The notes below the pieces were generated by a model that had not been told where the DNA came from, made no database searches, and was given only the letters and a program-made list of their open reading frames with translations. Positions 16,754-26,031 of a stretch of 64,000 bases of DNA are shown here, piece by piece (within the stretch, counting starts at the first letter, position 1; every line of letters begins with the position of its first letter). The stretch comes from Streptomyces sp. R28. GTDB lineage: Bacteria; Actinomycetota; Actinomycetes; Streptomycetales; Streptomycetaceae. The stretch spans positions 4,763,001 to 4,827,000 of the forward strand of contig NZ_CP163439.1 of assembly GCF_041052385.1 (NCBI RefSeq). Reading direction: 5' to 3'. A program made the translations under genes and the position numbers.

Positions 16754-18070
16754 GTGACCATGACTGGCAGGCGACGCACCCGCAGCACCGTCCTCCCCAC
16801 GATCACCGACCGGCCCGTCCGGGCCTCCGCACGTACCGCGGCGGCAGTGGTGGCTTGTGCGTCGCTCGCCGTCGGATGCGGGGTCGTCCCCGGTACCGCG
16901 GGGGGTTCCGGGGACGGCACGATCACCGTCATGACCTGGGCGCCGGAGAACACCAAGGCGACCAACAAGCCCGGCATGCCGGCCTTCGCGCAGGCGTACG
17001 CCCGCTGGGTCAACACCCACGGCGGCCTCGGCGGCCGCAAGCTGAAGGTCCTCACCTGCAACGACCACAACGACAGCGTGTCCGCGGCGAGGTGCGCCGA
17101 CCGCGCGGTCGAGGAGAACGTCGTCGCGGTCATCGGCTCCTACAGCCAGTACGGCGACACCTTCCTGCCCTCGCTGGAGGGCGCCGGCATCCCGTACATC
17201 GGCGGCTACGGCGTCACCAACGCCGAATTCACCAGCCCGCTCTCCTACCCCGTCAACGGCGGCCAGCCCACCCTCCTGTCGGGCCTCGGCAAGGAACTGG
17301 CCCGTTCCTGCGGCCCCGTCGCGCTGGTGCGCCCCGACAGCATCGCGGGCGACGAGCTGCCGCCGCTGCTCGACTCGGGCCTCAAGGCGGGCGGACACCC
17401 GGTCTCGGCCGACCAACTCGCCGAGGAGGACGCCACGGAGTACGGCGGCCAGTCGGCGCGGGCGCTGGAGCACTCCGCCAAGAGCCCGACGGAGACGGGT
17501 TGTGTGGTGCCCGCGCTCGGCGACCGCACCACTACCTTCATGGACTCCTTCCGGCGCTCCCGCGCGGACTACCCCGACGTGCGCACCGCCACCGTCCTCG
17601 GCAGCGTCGACCAGACCGTGATCAACGCGGGCGGCGGGGCGTCGGGGCCGTACGAGGGGTCGTACATCACCGGCTGGTACCCGGTCGCGAGCGATCCGCG
17701 CTGGGACTCGATGAAGAAGGTGATCAGCGAGCAGGCCTTCGGCGACAACCGCATCGACCCCGCGGACGCCGGTGTGCAGACCACATGGATCGCGTACACG
17801 GTGTTCAGGAAGGTCGTCGAGTCGCTGGGCGACGGTGAGGTGAGCGCCACTTCGGTGCGGGATGCTCTGAACGGGGGCCTGAAGGTCTCCACGGGCGGGC
17901 TCACACCGGCCCTGCGGTGGAAGTTCCAGGACGTCCTGGCCTCCGTCGGTTTCCCCCGTCTGGTCAACCGCGAGGTGACCCTCCAGGTCGTACGGGACGG
18001 GCGGCTGGTGGCGGCCCGCAAGGGCTTCATCGACGTGACGAAGACGCTGCAGAGCGCCGACCTGAACTGA
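16754..18070 (+). CDS. ABC-type substrate-binding lipoprotein (Leu/Ile/Val-binding-like)
   Basis: This 438-residue periplasmic-binding-protein type I fold has the family features TVMTWAPENTKATNKP, VNTHGGLGGRKLKVLTCND and AVIGSYSQYGDTFLPSL. An N-terminal Arg-rich stretch, a hydrophobic helix and a lipobox-like LAVGC at Cys42 indicate a membrane-anchored extracytoplasmic protein. No ABC permease or ATPase is adjacent, so it is an orphan; such proteins can be receptors rather than importers. Start choice is between GTG 16754 and ATG 16760, which differ by two codons. A Cys pair near CNDHNDSVSAARC may form a disulfide. Confidence 0.85.
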   Translation: MTMTGRRRTRSTVLPTITDRPVRASARTAAAVVACASLAVGCGVVPGTAGGSGDGTITVMTWAPENTKATNKPGMPAFAQAYARWVNTHGGLGGRKLKVLTCNDHNDSVSAARCADRAVEENVVAVIGSYSQYGDTFLPSLEGAGIPYIGGYGVTNAEFTSPLSYPVNGGQPTLLSGLGKELARSCGPVALVRPDSIAGDELPPLLDSGLKAGGHPVSADQLAEEDATEYGGQSARALEHSAKSPTETGCVVPALGDRTTTFMDSFRRSRADYPDVRTATVLGSVDQTVINAGGGASGPYEGSYITGWYPVASDPRWDSMKKVISEQAFGDNRIDPADAGVQTTWIAYTVFRKVVESLGDGEVSATSVRDALNGGLKVSTGGLTPALRWKFQDVLASVGFPRLVNREVTLQVVRDGRLVAARKGFIDVTKTLQSADLN

Positions 18071-18087
18071 CCGCCGCCCGGCCCGGA

Positions 18088-20043
18088 CTACAGCTGGGTC
18101 GGCTGGCGCTCCGTCAGGCCGTACTTCCCGGCGATCGAGTTCCACAGCTGCGCGGCCGTCTTCTTCTGCGCGCTGGCGGTGCCGCTGGCCCGGTTGCCGG
18201 CCTGGGTCTGGTTGGTGGCCTGGGCCTGGCCCTTCTTGCAGAGCTGCTTCTTCTTGGCGGCGACCTGGTCCGCCCACGCCGCGTAGTGGTTGTCGGCGGA
18301 CGCCGACGCCTGCCACGCCTTGGTCAGCGCGGTGGTGAGCGCGGTGTGGTTCGGGAGCTGGTCGACGGTGAGCTTGGACAGGTCGGTGACCAGCTGGTTG
18401 CGCTGCTTGGCCGCGCCGCGCAGGTCCGTGGCGGCCTGGGCGAGGTTGCCGCAGGACTTCACGGCGGCCACCGCGTTGATCACGGCGGTACGGCTGTCGC
18501 CGCTGTCCGCCAGCAGCTTGTCCAGGGCGATCGCCTGCTTCTCGGCCGGATCGGCCGACGGGGAGGGGGAACCCTCGCTCGCCGGGGCCGTGGCGGAGAC
18601 GGGAGCGTTGTCCTCGCCGCTGTCGTCGTCCTTCTTGCCCCCGCCGGCGAGCAGCGCGCCCGCCCCGATGCCGAGCACGGCGATACCGACGCCGATGGCG
18701 GCTATGAGCGGCAGCCGAGAGCCCGAACGACCGCCTCCGCGGCCTCCCCGGCCGCCGTCGTCGCCGCTCGGGCCGGGCGGGAAGTAGCCCGTCTCGTGCC
18801 GGCCCTGTGGCTGCGGTTGCGGCTGCTGGAAGCGCGGCATCTGCTGGGTGGCCGCGGCCGGGGGCTCGCCGCCCGGCTCACTGCGGAACAGGTTGTCGAA
18901 GTCGGAGAGCGGCTGCCGCTCGGCCCCCGCGTACGGCGCCCCGCCCGGCCCGCCCGGCCCGCCGGGCACGGGCGGGATGTACTGCGTGGCGTCGGCGTCA
19001 CCGCCGGAACCAGGCGGCATCGGTCCGGTACCGCCCCGAAGACCGGCGCCTCCCCCCTGCCGGACGCGTCCCAGGATCTGCGTGCTCTCACCGGGCACCT
19101 CGGGCGGCAACGCCCCCGGCCCCACCGGCGGGATGTACTGCGTCGCCCCCTCGTCGGCGGCGGAAGCGGGGGATGCGGCGGCGGGCGGTATGTAACGGTT
19201 CGCCTGGTCGCCCGCGCCCGCGGGGGCGCCGCCGACCGGCGGTATGTACTGAGTGGCGCCCTCGTCGGCCGGCGGCAACGGGGCCCCGAAGCCACCGGCA
19301 CCGGCGTGCGGGAGGGGCGCGCCAGGAGCGTGGTGCGCGGCGTGCGGCAAGGGCGCGCCGGAGCCCGCAGCGCCGTACTCCTCGACGCGGGCGGGCGGCA
19401 GCGGCCCACTCGGGTCACCCTGGCGGCCGGACGGCACAGCACCACCGGAGCCAGGAGCGCCGTACGCCACCCCACCGGCGGGCGGCAAGGCACCACCGGG
19501 TCCGGGAGCGCCGTAGATCTCCCCACCGGCAGGCGGCAGCGGTGTCGGCGCCGGACCGGCCTGCCCGTACGGCGGCTGCGGCGCAGGCATCGGTGATCCG
19601 GCCGGGGCGCCGTGGCCGTACGACGGCGTGCCCGGCTCACCGTGCGCGCCCCCGCCGTACGACACGCCCTCCGGCGGCAGCGGCTGGGACGGCGCGCCGG
19701 CATCGGGCGCCGCGCCCCACTGGGCCGGCGGCGGCGACTGGTACGCCTGTTCCTGCCCGCCCCAGGACTGGCCGGGCGGTGTTCCCCAGGTCTGGCCCGG
19801 CGCGGCCGGCGGCGGGGTCGGGTGCTGGTTCTGGTCGGGCCCCCAGGGGGTGCCCCAGGCCTGACCGCCGGGCGGCGCCGAGGGCGCGGGCTGGGTCGGC
19901 GGCGTGGGCGGTACCGACGTCGGCCGGCCGCCCTGCCCGCCCGTCATACCCGGCAGCAGCGGCTCACCACCGTCGGAGGGCAGCACGATGCCTTCGCGCG
20001 CGGGCCGCGCCGAGGGCTCCTCGCCCTGTCCACTCTGCGTCAC
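18088..20043 (-). CDS. Proline-rich membrane-anchored protein with TQYIPP repeats
   Basis: This 651-residue protein has no enzyme domain that I recognise. Residues 1-400 are disordered and rich in Pro, Gly, Gln and Ala, with a recurring motif (ATQYIPPVGG, NRYIPPAAA, ATQYIPPVGP, ATQYIPPVPG, ATQQMP). One transmembrane helix, about residues 445-470 (LPLIAAIGVGIAVLGIGAGA), follows a Gly/Arg-rich stretch. The extracytoplasmic C-terminal part of about 180 residues is alpha-helical, Ala/Lys-rich and carries a Cys pair. The topology is cytoplasmic-N. Repeated Thr in acidic-Ala-Thr-Gln contexts is typical of Ser/Thr-kinase substrates recognised by FHA domains; that is inference. It converges on the lipoprotein gene. 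Confidence 0.8.
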   Translation of the reverse strand: MTQSGQGEEPSARPAREGIVLPSDGGEPLLPGMTGGQGGRPTSVPPTPPTQPAPSAPPGGQAWGTPWGPDQNQHPTPPPAAPGQTWGTPPGQSWGGQEQAYQSPPPAQWGAAPDAGAPSQPLPPEGVSYGGGAHGEPGTPSYGHGAPAGSPMPAPQPPYGQAGPAPTPLPPAGGEIYGAPGPGGALPPAGGVAYGAPGSGGAVPSGRQGDPSGPLPPARVEEYGAAGSGAPLPHAAHHAPGAPLPHAGAGGFGAPLPPADEGATQYIPPVGGAPAGAGDQANRYIPPAAASPASAADEGATQYIPPVGPGALPPEVPGESTQILGRVRQGGGAGLRGGTGPMPPGSGGDADATQYIPPVPGGPGGPGGAPYAGAERQPLSDFDNLFRSEPGGEPPAAATQQMPRFQQPQPQPQGRHETGYFPPGPSGDDGGRGGRGGGRSGSRLPLIAAIGVGIAVLGIGAGALLAGGGKKDDDSGEDNAPVSATAPASEGSPSPSADPAEKQAIALDKLLADSGDSRTAVINAVAAVKSCGNLAQAATDLRGAAKQRNQLVTDLSKLTVDQLPNHTALTTALTKAWQASASADNHYAAWADQVAAKKKQLCKKGQAQATNQTQAGNRASGTASAQKKTAAQLWNSIAGKYGLTERQPTQL

Positions 20044-20245
20044 CGGGACTCCTACTAATGGGGGACCTTGTGAATCGTCGGCTCACGCTACCGGCTCCTC
20101 CGATCCGCGTGCTACGCAGCCCGGGACGTGACCTGTGTCCCTGTGACCGCCGTAACAGTTGTGGTCCCCCATCCGCTACATGAGCTCCCCTCCCCTCACC
20201 GTCACCTTCATTTCCCTGTCGTTCACGCCCTCGTACCCCGTGGTT

Positions 20246-21631
20246 TCACGCCGCCGCCTGAAGATCCAGCCGCGCCCCGAAGTCCCTGACCACCGGCTCG
20301 TCCCGGTACGGCTCCAGCCGCTGCTGGAAGTCCTCCAGGTACTCGGCACCCCGGTTGGAACGCAGGCCCTCCAAAAGTTCCACGGCCTTCAGCCCGGTGT
20401 GACAGGCCTGTTCGATCTCGCGCTGCTGCACCTGCGCTGTGGCGAGCAGCACATAACCGATCGCCCGGCGCCGCGCCTTCGTCTCGGGGAGCCCGGCGAG
20501 CGACTCCTCCGCGCGTCGTGCCGCCGCCTCGGCCTGGCCGAGGTCGCGGTGGCAGTGCGCCAGCTCGTCGGCGAGATAGGCCTCGTCGAAGTGCGCGATC
20601 CACGCCGGGTCGTCCCCGGACTCCGGATCCGCCGTCTCCAGCGCGGTCACCGCCCGCCCGGACGCCACCTGTGCGGCCCGCGCGTCGCCCATCAACGCAT
20701 GCCCGCGCGCCTCGGCCGCGTAGAACATCGCCTCCGCGCGCGGGGTCACGCGCCCACGCGCCCCCTCCTGCGCCGCCCGTGCCAACTGCGCGATCTCGCG
20801 CGGGTTCCCCAGCTGCGCGGCGAGGTGGCTCATGGAGGCGGCCAGCACATACCCGCCGTACCCCCGGTCTCCCGCCGCCTGCGCGAGCCGCAGCGCCTGG
20901 ATGTAGTACCGCTGGGCGAGCCCCGGCTGCCCGGTGTCGATGGCCATGTACCCGGCGAGCTCGGTCAACCGCGCGACGGCGGCGAAGAGTTCCCGCCCGA
21001 CCGCCTCCCGGTACGACCCGGCCAGCAGCCCGGAGACGACGCTGTTCAGGTAGTGCACGACGACCGGGCGCACATGCCCGCTGCCGTACTGGTGATCAAG
21101 GTCTACGAGGGCCTGCGTCATCGCCCGCACGGCCGCCACGTCGGACTGCCCCACGCGCGGCCCGGCCGAGCGCGACACCTGCGAGTCCGGCGACGAGATC
21201 AGCCAGTCGCGGCTGGGCTCGACCAGCGCGGACGCGGCGACGGAGGAGCCGGACAGGAAGTCCCGCCGCCCGACGTCACTGCGCCACAGCTCGCACACCT
21301 GCTCGATGGCGCCCAGTACAGTCGGCGAGAACTGGAGGCCTACGCCCGACGCGAGGTTCTTGCCGTTGGCCATGCCGATCTCGTCGATCGTGACCGTACG
21401 GCCCAGCTTGCGGCCGAGCGCCTCCGCGATGATCGCCGGCGCCCGCCCCCGCGGCTGCTGTCCGCGCAGCCAACGGGCCACGGATGTCTTGTCATAGCGC
21501 AGATCGAGGCCATGCTCGGCGCCGCACATGTTGACCCGGCGGGCCAGCCCGGCGTTCGAGCAGCCCGCTTCCTGAATGAGCGCCTGCAGCCGTTCGTTCG
21601 GCTGTCGCGCGACGAGAGGCCTTGCGGCCAT
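20246..21631 (-). CDS. XRE-type transcriptional regulator with TPR-like C-terminus
   Basis: This 461-residue protein resembles the Streptomyces NsdA/NsdB-like regulators. An N-terminal DNA-binding-like domain (NERLQALIQEAGCSNAGLAR, then YDKTSVARWLRGQQPRG) is followed by a helical repeat region from about residue 150 to 440 with TPR-like periodicity (QRYYIQALRLAQAAGDRGYG, EAMFYAAEARGHALMGD). The ATG at 21631 has AGGGGG upstream, so the longer in-frame extension is rejected. In this family the TPR part senses peptides or partners, and members often affect development and antibiotic production. It stands alone, reading toward the proline-rich protein gene after a 202-bp gap in which no feature was recognised. 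Confidence 0.85.
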   Translation of the reverse strand: MAARPLVARQPNERLQALIQEAGCSNAGLARRVNMCGAEHGLDLRYDKTSVARWLRGQQPRGRAPAIIAEALGRKLGRTVTIDEIGMANGKNLASGVGLQFSPTVLGAIEQVCELWRSDVGRRDFLSGSSVAASALVEPSRDWLISSPDSQVSRSAGPRVGQSDVAAVRAMTQALVDLDHQYGSGHVRPVVVHYLNSVVSGLLAGSYREAVGRELFAAVARLTELAGYMAIDTGQPGLAQRYYIQALRLAQAAGDRGYGGYVLAASMSHLAAQLGNPREIAQLARAAQEGARGRVTPRAEAMFYAAEARGHALMGDARAAQVASGRAVTALETADPESGDDPAWIAHFDEAYLADELAHCHRDLGQAEAAARRAEESLAGLPETKARRRAIGYVLLATAQVQQREIEQACHTGLKAVELLEGLRSNRGAEYLEDFQQRLEPYRDEPVVRDFGARLDLQAAA

Positions 21632-21959
21632 GGCGTACCCCCTGTGGCTGCGGTGCCTGCCCACGCACCGAGTTGATGGCTCTTTCACCGCCGAAATCCG
21701 GCACGGGGCACTGGTCGTGACACCGCAAGGTTCCGGCCGTGAAGATCAATGCCCCGTCGGCATACCGAAAATGCGAGGCTTGCGAGGATTGCCGGGGTTA
21801 AGGCGGAAGCCGACCCCACAGGTGGCTACCCAACTCGGGCCGGGGATCCTCCCACGCGCCCCCACACGTGCACCCATGCGCCCCAGGTGAGGAATCGATG
21901 CCCCTCCCCCGCGCGCGCTCCGGCCGTAACCCGAGGTGGGTGCGGGAGTTGTGTTCAGC

Positions 21960-22613
21960 GTGGAAGAGACGATCCCGGCCACCGAAGCCGCACAGATTCC
22001 GAAGCAGCGCGGCGAAACGCTGCTGGAGACCGCCGTTCGCTATGCCGAGGAACGCCACTGGGACGTGTTCCCGGGAACCTGGCTGGAGGCCGTCGACGGC
22101 GTGCAGTTGTGCTCCTGCGGCGACAGCGCATGCCCCGCGCCCGGGGCGCACGCCGCACGCCCCGACTGGGCGACGCAGGCAACGGGGAGCGCGACGGTCG
22201 CGCGACGGATGTGGCAGAAGCAGCCGAACGCGTCGATCCTGTTGCCGACGGGGCGGACCTTCGATGCGATTTCCGTCCCGGAGACCGCGGGGTTTCTCGC
22301 CCTGGCCCGTATGGAGCGGATGGAGTTGACGCTGGGGCCGGTGACGTTGGCGCCGGATCGTCGGATGCACTTCTTCGTGTTGCCGGGTGCGTCGGTGAAG
22401 ATTCCTGAGCTGGTGCGCAAGCTGGGGTGGTCGATCGGGTCGCTGGATCTGGTCGCGCTCGGGGAGGGCGCGTATGTCGCCGGGCCTCCCACGCGGTTCG
22501 GGTCCCGGGGGGCCGTGCAGTGGGCCTGTCGGCCCACGCCGGCAAATCGGTGGCTGCCGGACGCGGAGGAGTTGATCTCGCCGCTTGCGTATGCCTGCGG
22601 ACGGGACCGGTAA
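21960..22613 (+). CDS. Bifunctional DNA primase/polymerase N-terminal domain protein
   Basis: This protein of about 217 residues has the Prim-Pol-like N-terminal fold seen in many Streptomyces single-domain proteins. Recognisable stretches are LLETAVRYAEERHWDVFPGT, the cysteine cluster CSCGDSACPAPGAH, PNASILLPTGRTFDAI and the C-terminal LPDAEELISPLAYACGR. The stand-alone proteins lack helicase or polymerase partners, and their role is unknown. Starts at GTG 21936, 21951 and 21960 are all in frame; 21960 gives the conserved VEETIPATEAAQ beginning, whereas 21951 has the nearest GGGAG. The second half uses noticeably more G/T-ending codons than the first. Confidence 0.82.
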   Translation: MEETIPATEAAQIPKQRGETLLETAVRYAEERHWDVFPGTWLEAVDGVQLCSCGDSACPAPGAHAARPDWATQATGSATVARRMWQKQPNASILLPTGRTFDAISVPETAGFLALARMERMELTLGPVTLAPDRRMHFFVLPGASVKIPELVRKLGWSIGSLDLVALGEGAYVAGPPTRFGSRGAVQWACRPTPANRWLPDAEELISPLAYACGRDR

Positions 22614-22653
22614 CGCACATTGGACACAGCCCCGCGCCCCGTAGGTTGGCATC

Positions 22654-23424
22654 ATGACGTCGGCCGTGAGTGTGCGTGGGCTTTGGAAGCGGTTCGGGCA
22701 GCAAGTTGCCGTTGCTGGGATTGATCTGGAGTTGCCTGCCGGGAAGTTCATTGGGCTTGTCGGGCCCAATGGGGCCGGGAAGACCACCACTCTCTCCATG
22801 GTCACCGGGCTGCTCAGGCCCGATCAGGGTTCCGTCTCGGTCGTCGGGCATGACGTCTGGCGGGACCCCGTCGAGGTGAAGGCGCGGATCGGGGTGCTGC
22901 CGGAGGGGCTTCGGCTCTTCGAGCGGCTCTCCGGGCGGGAACTGCTCGCGTACTCAGGGCGGTTGCGCGGGCTTCCCGGTGCCGAGGTCGACAAGCGGGC
23001 CACCCAACTGCTCGACGTACTCGATCTGGCGGGGGCCCAGCACAAGCTGGTCGTCGACTACTCGACCGGTATGCGCAAGAAGATCGGGCTCGCGGCCGCG
23101 CTGCTCCACAATCCCGAAGTGCTGTTCCTGGACGAGCCGTTCGAGGGCGTCGACCCCGTCTCCGCCCAGACCATCCGGGGCGTCCTGGAGCGCTACACCG
23201 CCTCCGGCGCGACCGTCGTCTTCTCCTCCCATGTCATGGAGCTCGTCGAGTCGCTGTGCGACTGGGTCGCCGTCATGGCCGCCGGGCGCATCCGTGCCCA
23301 CGGCCCGCTCGCCGAGGTGCGCGGAGAGGCGGCCTCGTTGCAGCAGGCCTTCCTCGAACTCGTCGGCGCGAACGGCCGCGACGCCGGATCCGACCTCGAC
23401 TGGCTGGGCGGCGGGGCCCGATGA
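22654..23424 (+). CDS. ABC transporter ATP-binding protein
   Basis: This 256-residue ABC ATPase has Walker A GPNGAGKTT at about 37-45, a degenerate signature YSTGMRKKIGLA, Walker B VLFLDEPFEGVDP, and the switch histidine in VFSSHVMELVE. This signature form is typical of exporter ATPases paired with large hydrophobic permeases. The next gene overlaps by ATGA and encodes that permease. The first 120 codons use unusually many GGG, CTT and GTT codons compared with the rest of the gene. The transported substrate is unknown. Confidence 0.92.
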   Translation: MTSAVSVRGLWKRFGQQVAVAGIDLELPAGKFIGLVGPNGAGKTTTLSMVTGLLRPDQGSVSVVGHDVWRDPVEVKARIGVLPEGLRLFERLSGRELLAYSGRLRGLPGAEVDKRATQLLDVLDLAGAQHKLVVDYSTGMRKKIGLAAALLHNPEVLFLDEPFEGVDPVSAQTIRGVLERYTASGATVVFSSHVMELVESLCDWVAVMAAGRIRAHGPLAEVRGEAASLQQAFLELVGANGRDAGSDLDWLGGGAR

Positions 23425-25013
23425 GCACCGACGTGACCGCAGTCGTCGTACGGCTGAAGCTGTCGCTGCTCAGGAACGGGCTGCGGCAGTCCGGCGGGCG
23501 CCGGGCCGCCTACGCCGCCTCGGCCGTCCTCGTTCTCCTCTTCGCCGCGCTGCAACTCCTCGGCCTGATCATGCTGCGCGGCAACGCGCACGCCGACGCG
23601 GTGGCCGTCCTCCTGGTCTCGGTGCTCGCGCTCGGCTGGGCCGTGATGCCGCTGTTCTTCCCCGGCGGGGACGAGACCCTGGACCCGACACGGCTCGTGA
23701 TGCTGCCGCTGCGGCCCCGGCCGCTGGTGCGGGCGCTGCTCGTCGCCTCGCTGGTCGGCATAGGCCCGCTGTTCACGCTGTGCCTCTTCACCGGTTCGGT
23801 GATCGCGGTCGCGCGGGGCGGAGTGGCGTACGCCGTCGGTGTCGTCGGCGTCGTCCTGGCCCTGTTGGTGTGCGTGGCGCTCGCGCGGGCCGTCGCCGCG
23901 GCCAACACCCGGCTGCTGACCAGCCGCAAGGGGCGCGATCTGGCGGTGCTGAGCGGGCTGGTCATCGCGGTCGGGGCACAGGTCGTGAACTTCGGGGTGC
24001 AGCGGCTGGGTTCGGCGGGGCTCGGCCGGCTCGATCCGGCGGCGGATGTGCTGCGGTGGGTGCCGCCGGCGTCCGCGATCGGGGCGGTGGAGTCGGTGAG
24101 CGAGGGGTCGTACGGGAGGGGGGCGCTTCAACTCGCTTTGAGTGCGGGCGCGTTGGTGGCGCTCATCGCCGTATGGTCACGCCACCTGACGCGGCTGATG
24201 ACCTCGCCCGACGGGTCCACCCTCCAGGCCGTCACCGAGGCCGCCGTACGGGAGCGGACCTCGACCGGCCTGGCCCGCCTCCTGCCGGCCGGCCGCACCG
24301 GCACCGTCATGGAGCGCAGCCTGCGCTACATCTGGCGCGACCCGAAGACCAAGGCGGCCTGGGTGACCTCGCTCGCCATCGGCCTGATCGTGCCGGTGTT
24401 CAACGCCCTCCAGGGCACCGGCTCGGTCTACTTCGCCTGCTTCGCCGCCGGGATGCTCGGCATCCAGATGTACAACCAGTTCGGGCAGGACACATCCGCG
24501 TTCTGGATGGTCGCGACGACCATCTCGTCCCCCCGGGACGCCTACGTCGAGCTGCGCGGCCGAGCACTGGCCCTGCTGCTGATCACCCTGCCCTACGCCG
24601 CCCTCGTCTCCGTCCTGACGACGGCACTCCTCGGCGACTGGAGCGAACTCCCCGAGGTGCTGGGCCTGTCCTTCGCCCTCCTCGGCGCCATGCTGGCGAC
24701 CGGCGCCTGGACCTCGGCCCGCTTCCCGTACTCCATCCCGCAGGAGGGCTACAAGAACGTCGCTCCCGGTCAGACCGGCCTGGCCTGGATCTCGATCTTC
24801 GGCGGCATGATCGCGGCGGCCCTGGTGTGCGCACCCGTGATCGCGGTGGCGATCTGGCTGAACGTGAGCGAGGACGGGGAGGCGTGGAGCTGGCTGCTGC
24901 TGCCGGTGGGCGCGGGGTACGGGGCGGCGGTGACGTGGCTGGGTCTCCGGCTGGCGGCACCACGGACGGCGGCGCGCCTGCCGGAGATCCTCATGGCAGT
25001 GAGCAAGGGGTGA
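23421..25013 (+). CDS. ABC transporter permease
   Basis: This 530-residue polytopic membrane protein has about ten to twelve hydrophobic segments, including YAASAVLVLLFAALQLLGLI and AWISIFGGMIAAALVCAPVI. It resembles the large actinobacterial transporter subunits that work with a single ATPase. The ATG at 23421 overlaps the ATPase stop, so the two are translationally coupled into a two-gene operon. The loop LMTSPDGSTLQAVTEAAVRE is cytoplasmic by charge. The substrate is not known, and the absence of a binding protein suggests export. Confidence 0.88.
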   Translation: MSTDVTAVVVRLKLSLLRNGLRQSGGRRAAYAASAVLVLLFAALQLLGLIMLRGNAHADAVAVLLVSVLALGWAVMPLFFPGGDETLDPTRLVMLPLRPRPLVRALLVASLVGIGPLFTLCLFTGSVIAVARGGVAYAVGVVGVVLALLVCVALARAVAAANTRLLTSRKGRDLAVLSGLVIAVGAQVVNFGVQRLGSAGLGRLDPAADVLRWVPPASAIGAVESVSEGSYGRGALQLALSAGALVALIAVWSRHLTRLMTSPDGSTLQAVTEAAVRERTSTGLARLLPAGRTGTVMERSLRYIWRDPKTKAAWVTSLAIGLIVPVFNALQGTGSVYFACFAAGMLGIQMYNQFGQDTSAFWMVATTISSPRDAYVELRGRALALLLITLPYAALVSVLTTALLGDWSELPEVLGLSFALLGAMLATGAWTSARFPYSIPQEGYKNVAPGQTGLAWISIFGGMIAAALVCAPVIAVAIWLNVSEDGEAWSWLLLPVGAGYGAAVTWLGLRLAAPRTAARLPEILMAVSKG

Positions 25014-25050
25014 CGGCTTCCTGCGACGCGGGGCGCCGCAACGCCTTTTG

Positions 25051-25120
25051 AGGGGCGCGGGCCGTGTCGACACGCGGCTCCGTCGCGTGGGCGCGATCAG
25101 CCACGAACCACCCGCAGCCG
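25051..25120 (+). repeat. Streptomyces intergenic repeat, copy 3 (long variant)
   Basis: AGGGGCGCGG is followed by GTGTCGACACGCGGCTCCGT and then GGGCGCGATCAGCCACGAAC and CCGCAGCCG. It shares both flanks with the copy at 4601, but the central GAACT is replaced by a hairpin-forming GCGGCTCCGTCGC block. It fills the gap between the convergent permease and hydrolase genes. Confidence 0.65.
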
Positions 25121-25143
25121 TCACCGAACACAAGACCCCGAGC

Positions 25144-26031
25144 TCAAAGGCGCCCGGCCTCACCCGCGAAGCGCACCGCGTCCAGAAAGGGCTCGATCGC
25201 GGTGCGCCACCCCTCCGGCTGGTCGTAATGCACCAGGTGCCCGGCGTCAGCCACCTCCGCGTACTCCCCCCGCGGCAACACCCGCACCATCTCCTGAGCC
25301 TCCGCCCGCCCCAACTCCCCATCGAGGCCACGCACCACCAACGCGGGGCACTGAACCTGCGCCAACTCCTCCCAGTGCGCGTCGAACACCCACGTCTCCC
25401 GGGACTTGAGCATCTGCTCCGGCTCGAAAACCGGCCGCCACCCGTCCTCGCACTCGTGCATCACCTCGGCGTAGAACTCCCCGCGCGCGGGATTCGGCCG
25501 CTCGACCCACGGGTCGTCCTCACCGAACCACTTGCGCACATCCGCGAGCGTGGCGAAGGGCACGGGCCAGGACTCGAACCAGTCCGCCCACTCCCGCTGC
25601 GAGGCCGAGCCGAGCGCGGAGGCCCGCATGTCGCAGATGATCACGCCGCGTACCAGGTCGGGCCGCTTGGCGGCGAGCTGCCAGGCGGTCAGCGCGCCCA
25701 TGGCGTGGCCGATGAGGATGGCCGATGCGAGGCCGAGCTGTTCGAGAGCGGCTTCCGCGTCGTCGACGTAGGCCTCGCGCGTGAAGGAGGCCTGCGCGGG
25801 CTTGTCGCTACGGCCGTGGCCGCGCTGGTCGAGGGCCACCGCACGGTGCCGCCCGGAGAGCCAGCGGGCGGTTGAGGCCCAGTGCGAGGCGCGGCCCATC
25901 AGGCCGTGCAGTAACAGGACACCGGGTGTGCGGTCGTGCTCCTTGGCCGGGTCGGTCTTGGGAGGGTCGCCGAACTCCCAGGCCGCGAGACGTACGCCGC
26001 CTGCACCAGTCACGTCGATGCGCCGCGCCAT
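25144..26031 (-). CDS. Alpha/beta hydrolase-fold protein lacking the catalytic serine
   Basis: This 295-residue protein has the alpha/beta hydrolase fold: oxyanion segment LLHGLMGRASHW (about 40-51), GRSDKPAQ, a late Asp region (VVRGLDGELG) and the histidine in VADAGHLVHYDQP. The nucleophile elbow reads IGHAMGALTAW, so position 110, normally Ser in G-x-S-x-G, is Ala; the codon at 25702-25704 is GCC on the minus strand. It is therefore either catalytically dead, a non-catalytic binding protein, or an enzyme using other chemistry such as cofactor-free oxygenases. The ATG at 26031 gives a normal N-terminus. It is a single gene behind a long gene-free stretch. Confidence 0.88.
   Translation of the reverse strand: MARRIDVTGAGGVRLAAWEFGDPPKTDPAKEHDRTPGVLLLHGLMGRASHWASTARWLSGRHRAVALDQRGHGRSDKPAQASFTREAYVDDAEAALEQLGLASAILIGHAMGALTAWQLAAKRPDLVRGVIICDMRASALGSASQREWADWFESWPVPFATLADVRKWFGEDDPWVERPNPARGEFYAEVMHECEDGWRPVFEPEQMLKSRETWVFDAHWEELAQVQCPALVVRGLDGELGRAEAQEMVRVLPRGEYAEVADAGHLVHYDQPEGWRTAIEPFLDAVRFAGEAGRL

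Noticed and set aside
20246..21631. Naming the TPR-type regulator nsdA or nsdB
   Set aside because: It resembles the group, but specific orthology cannot be judged without alignment.
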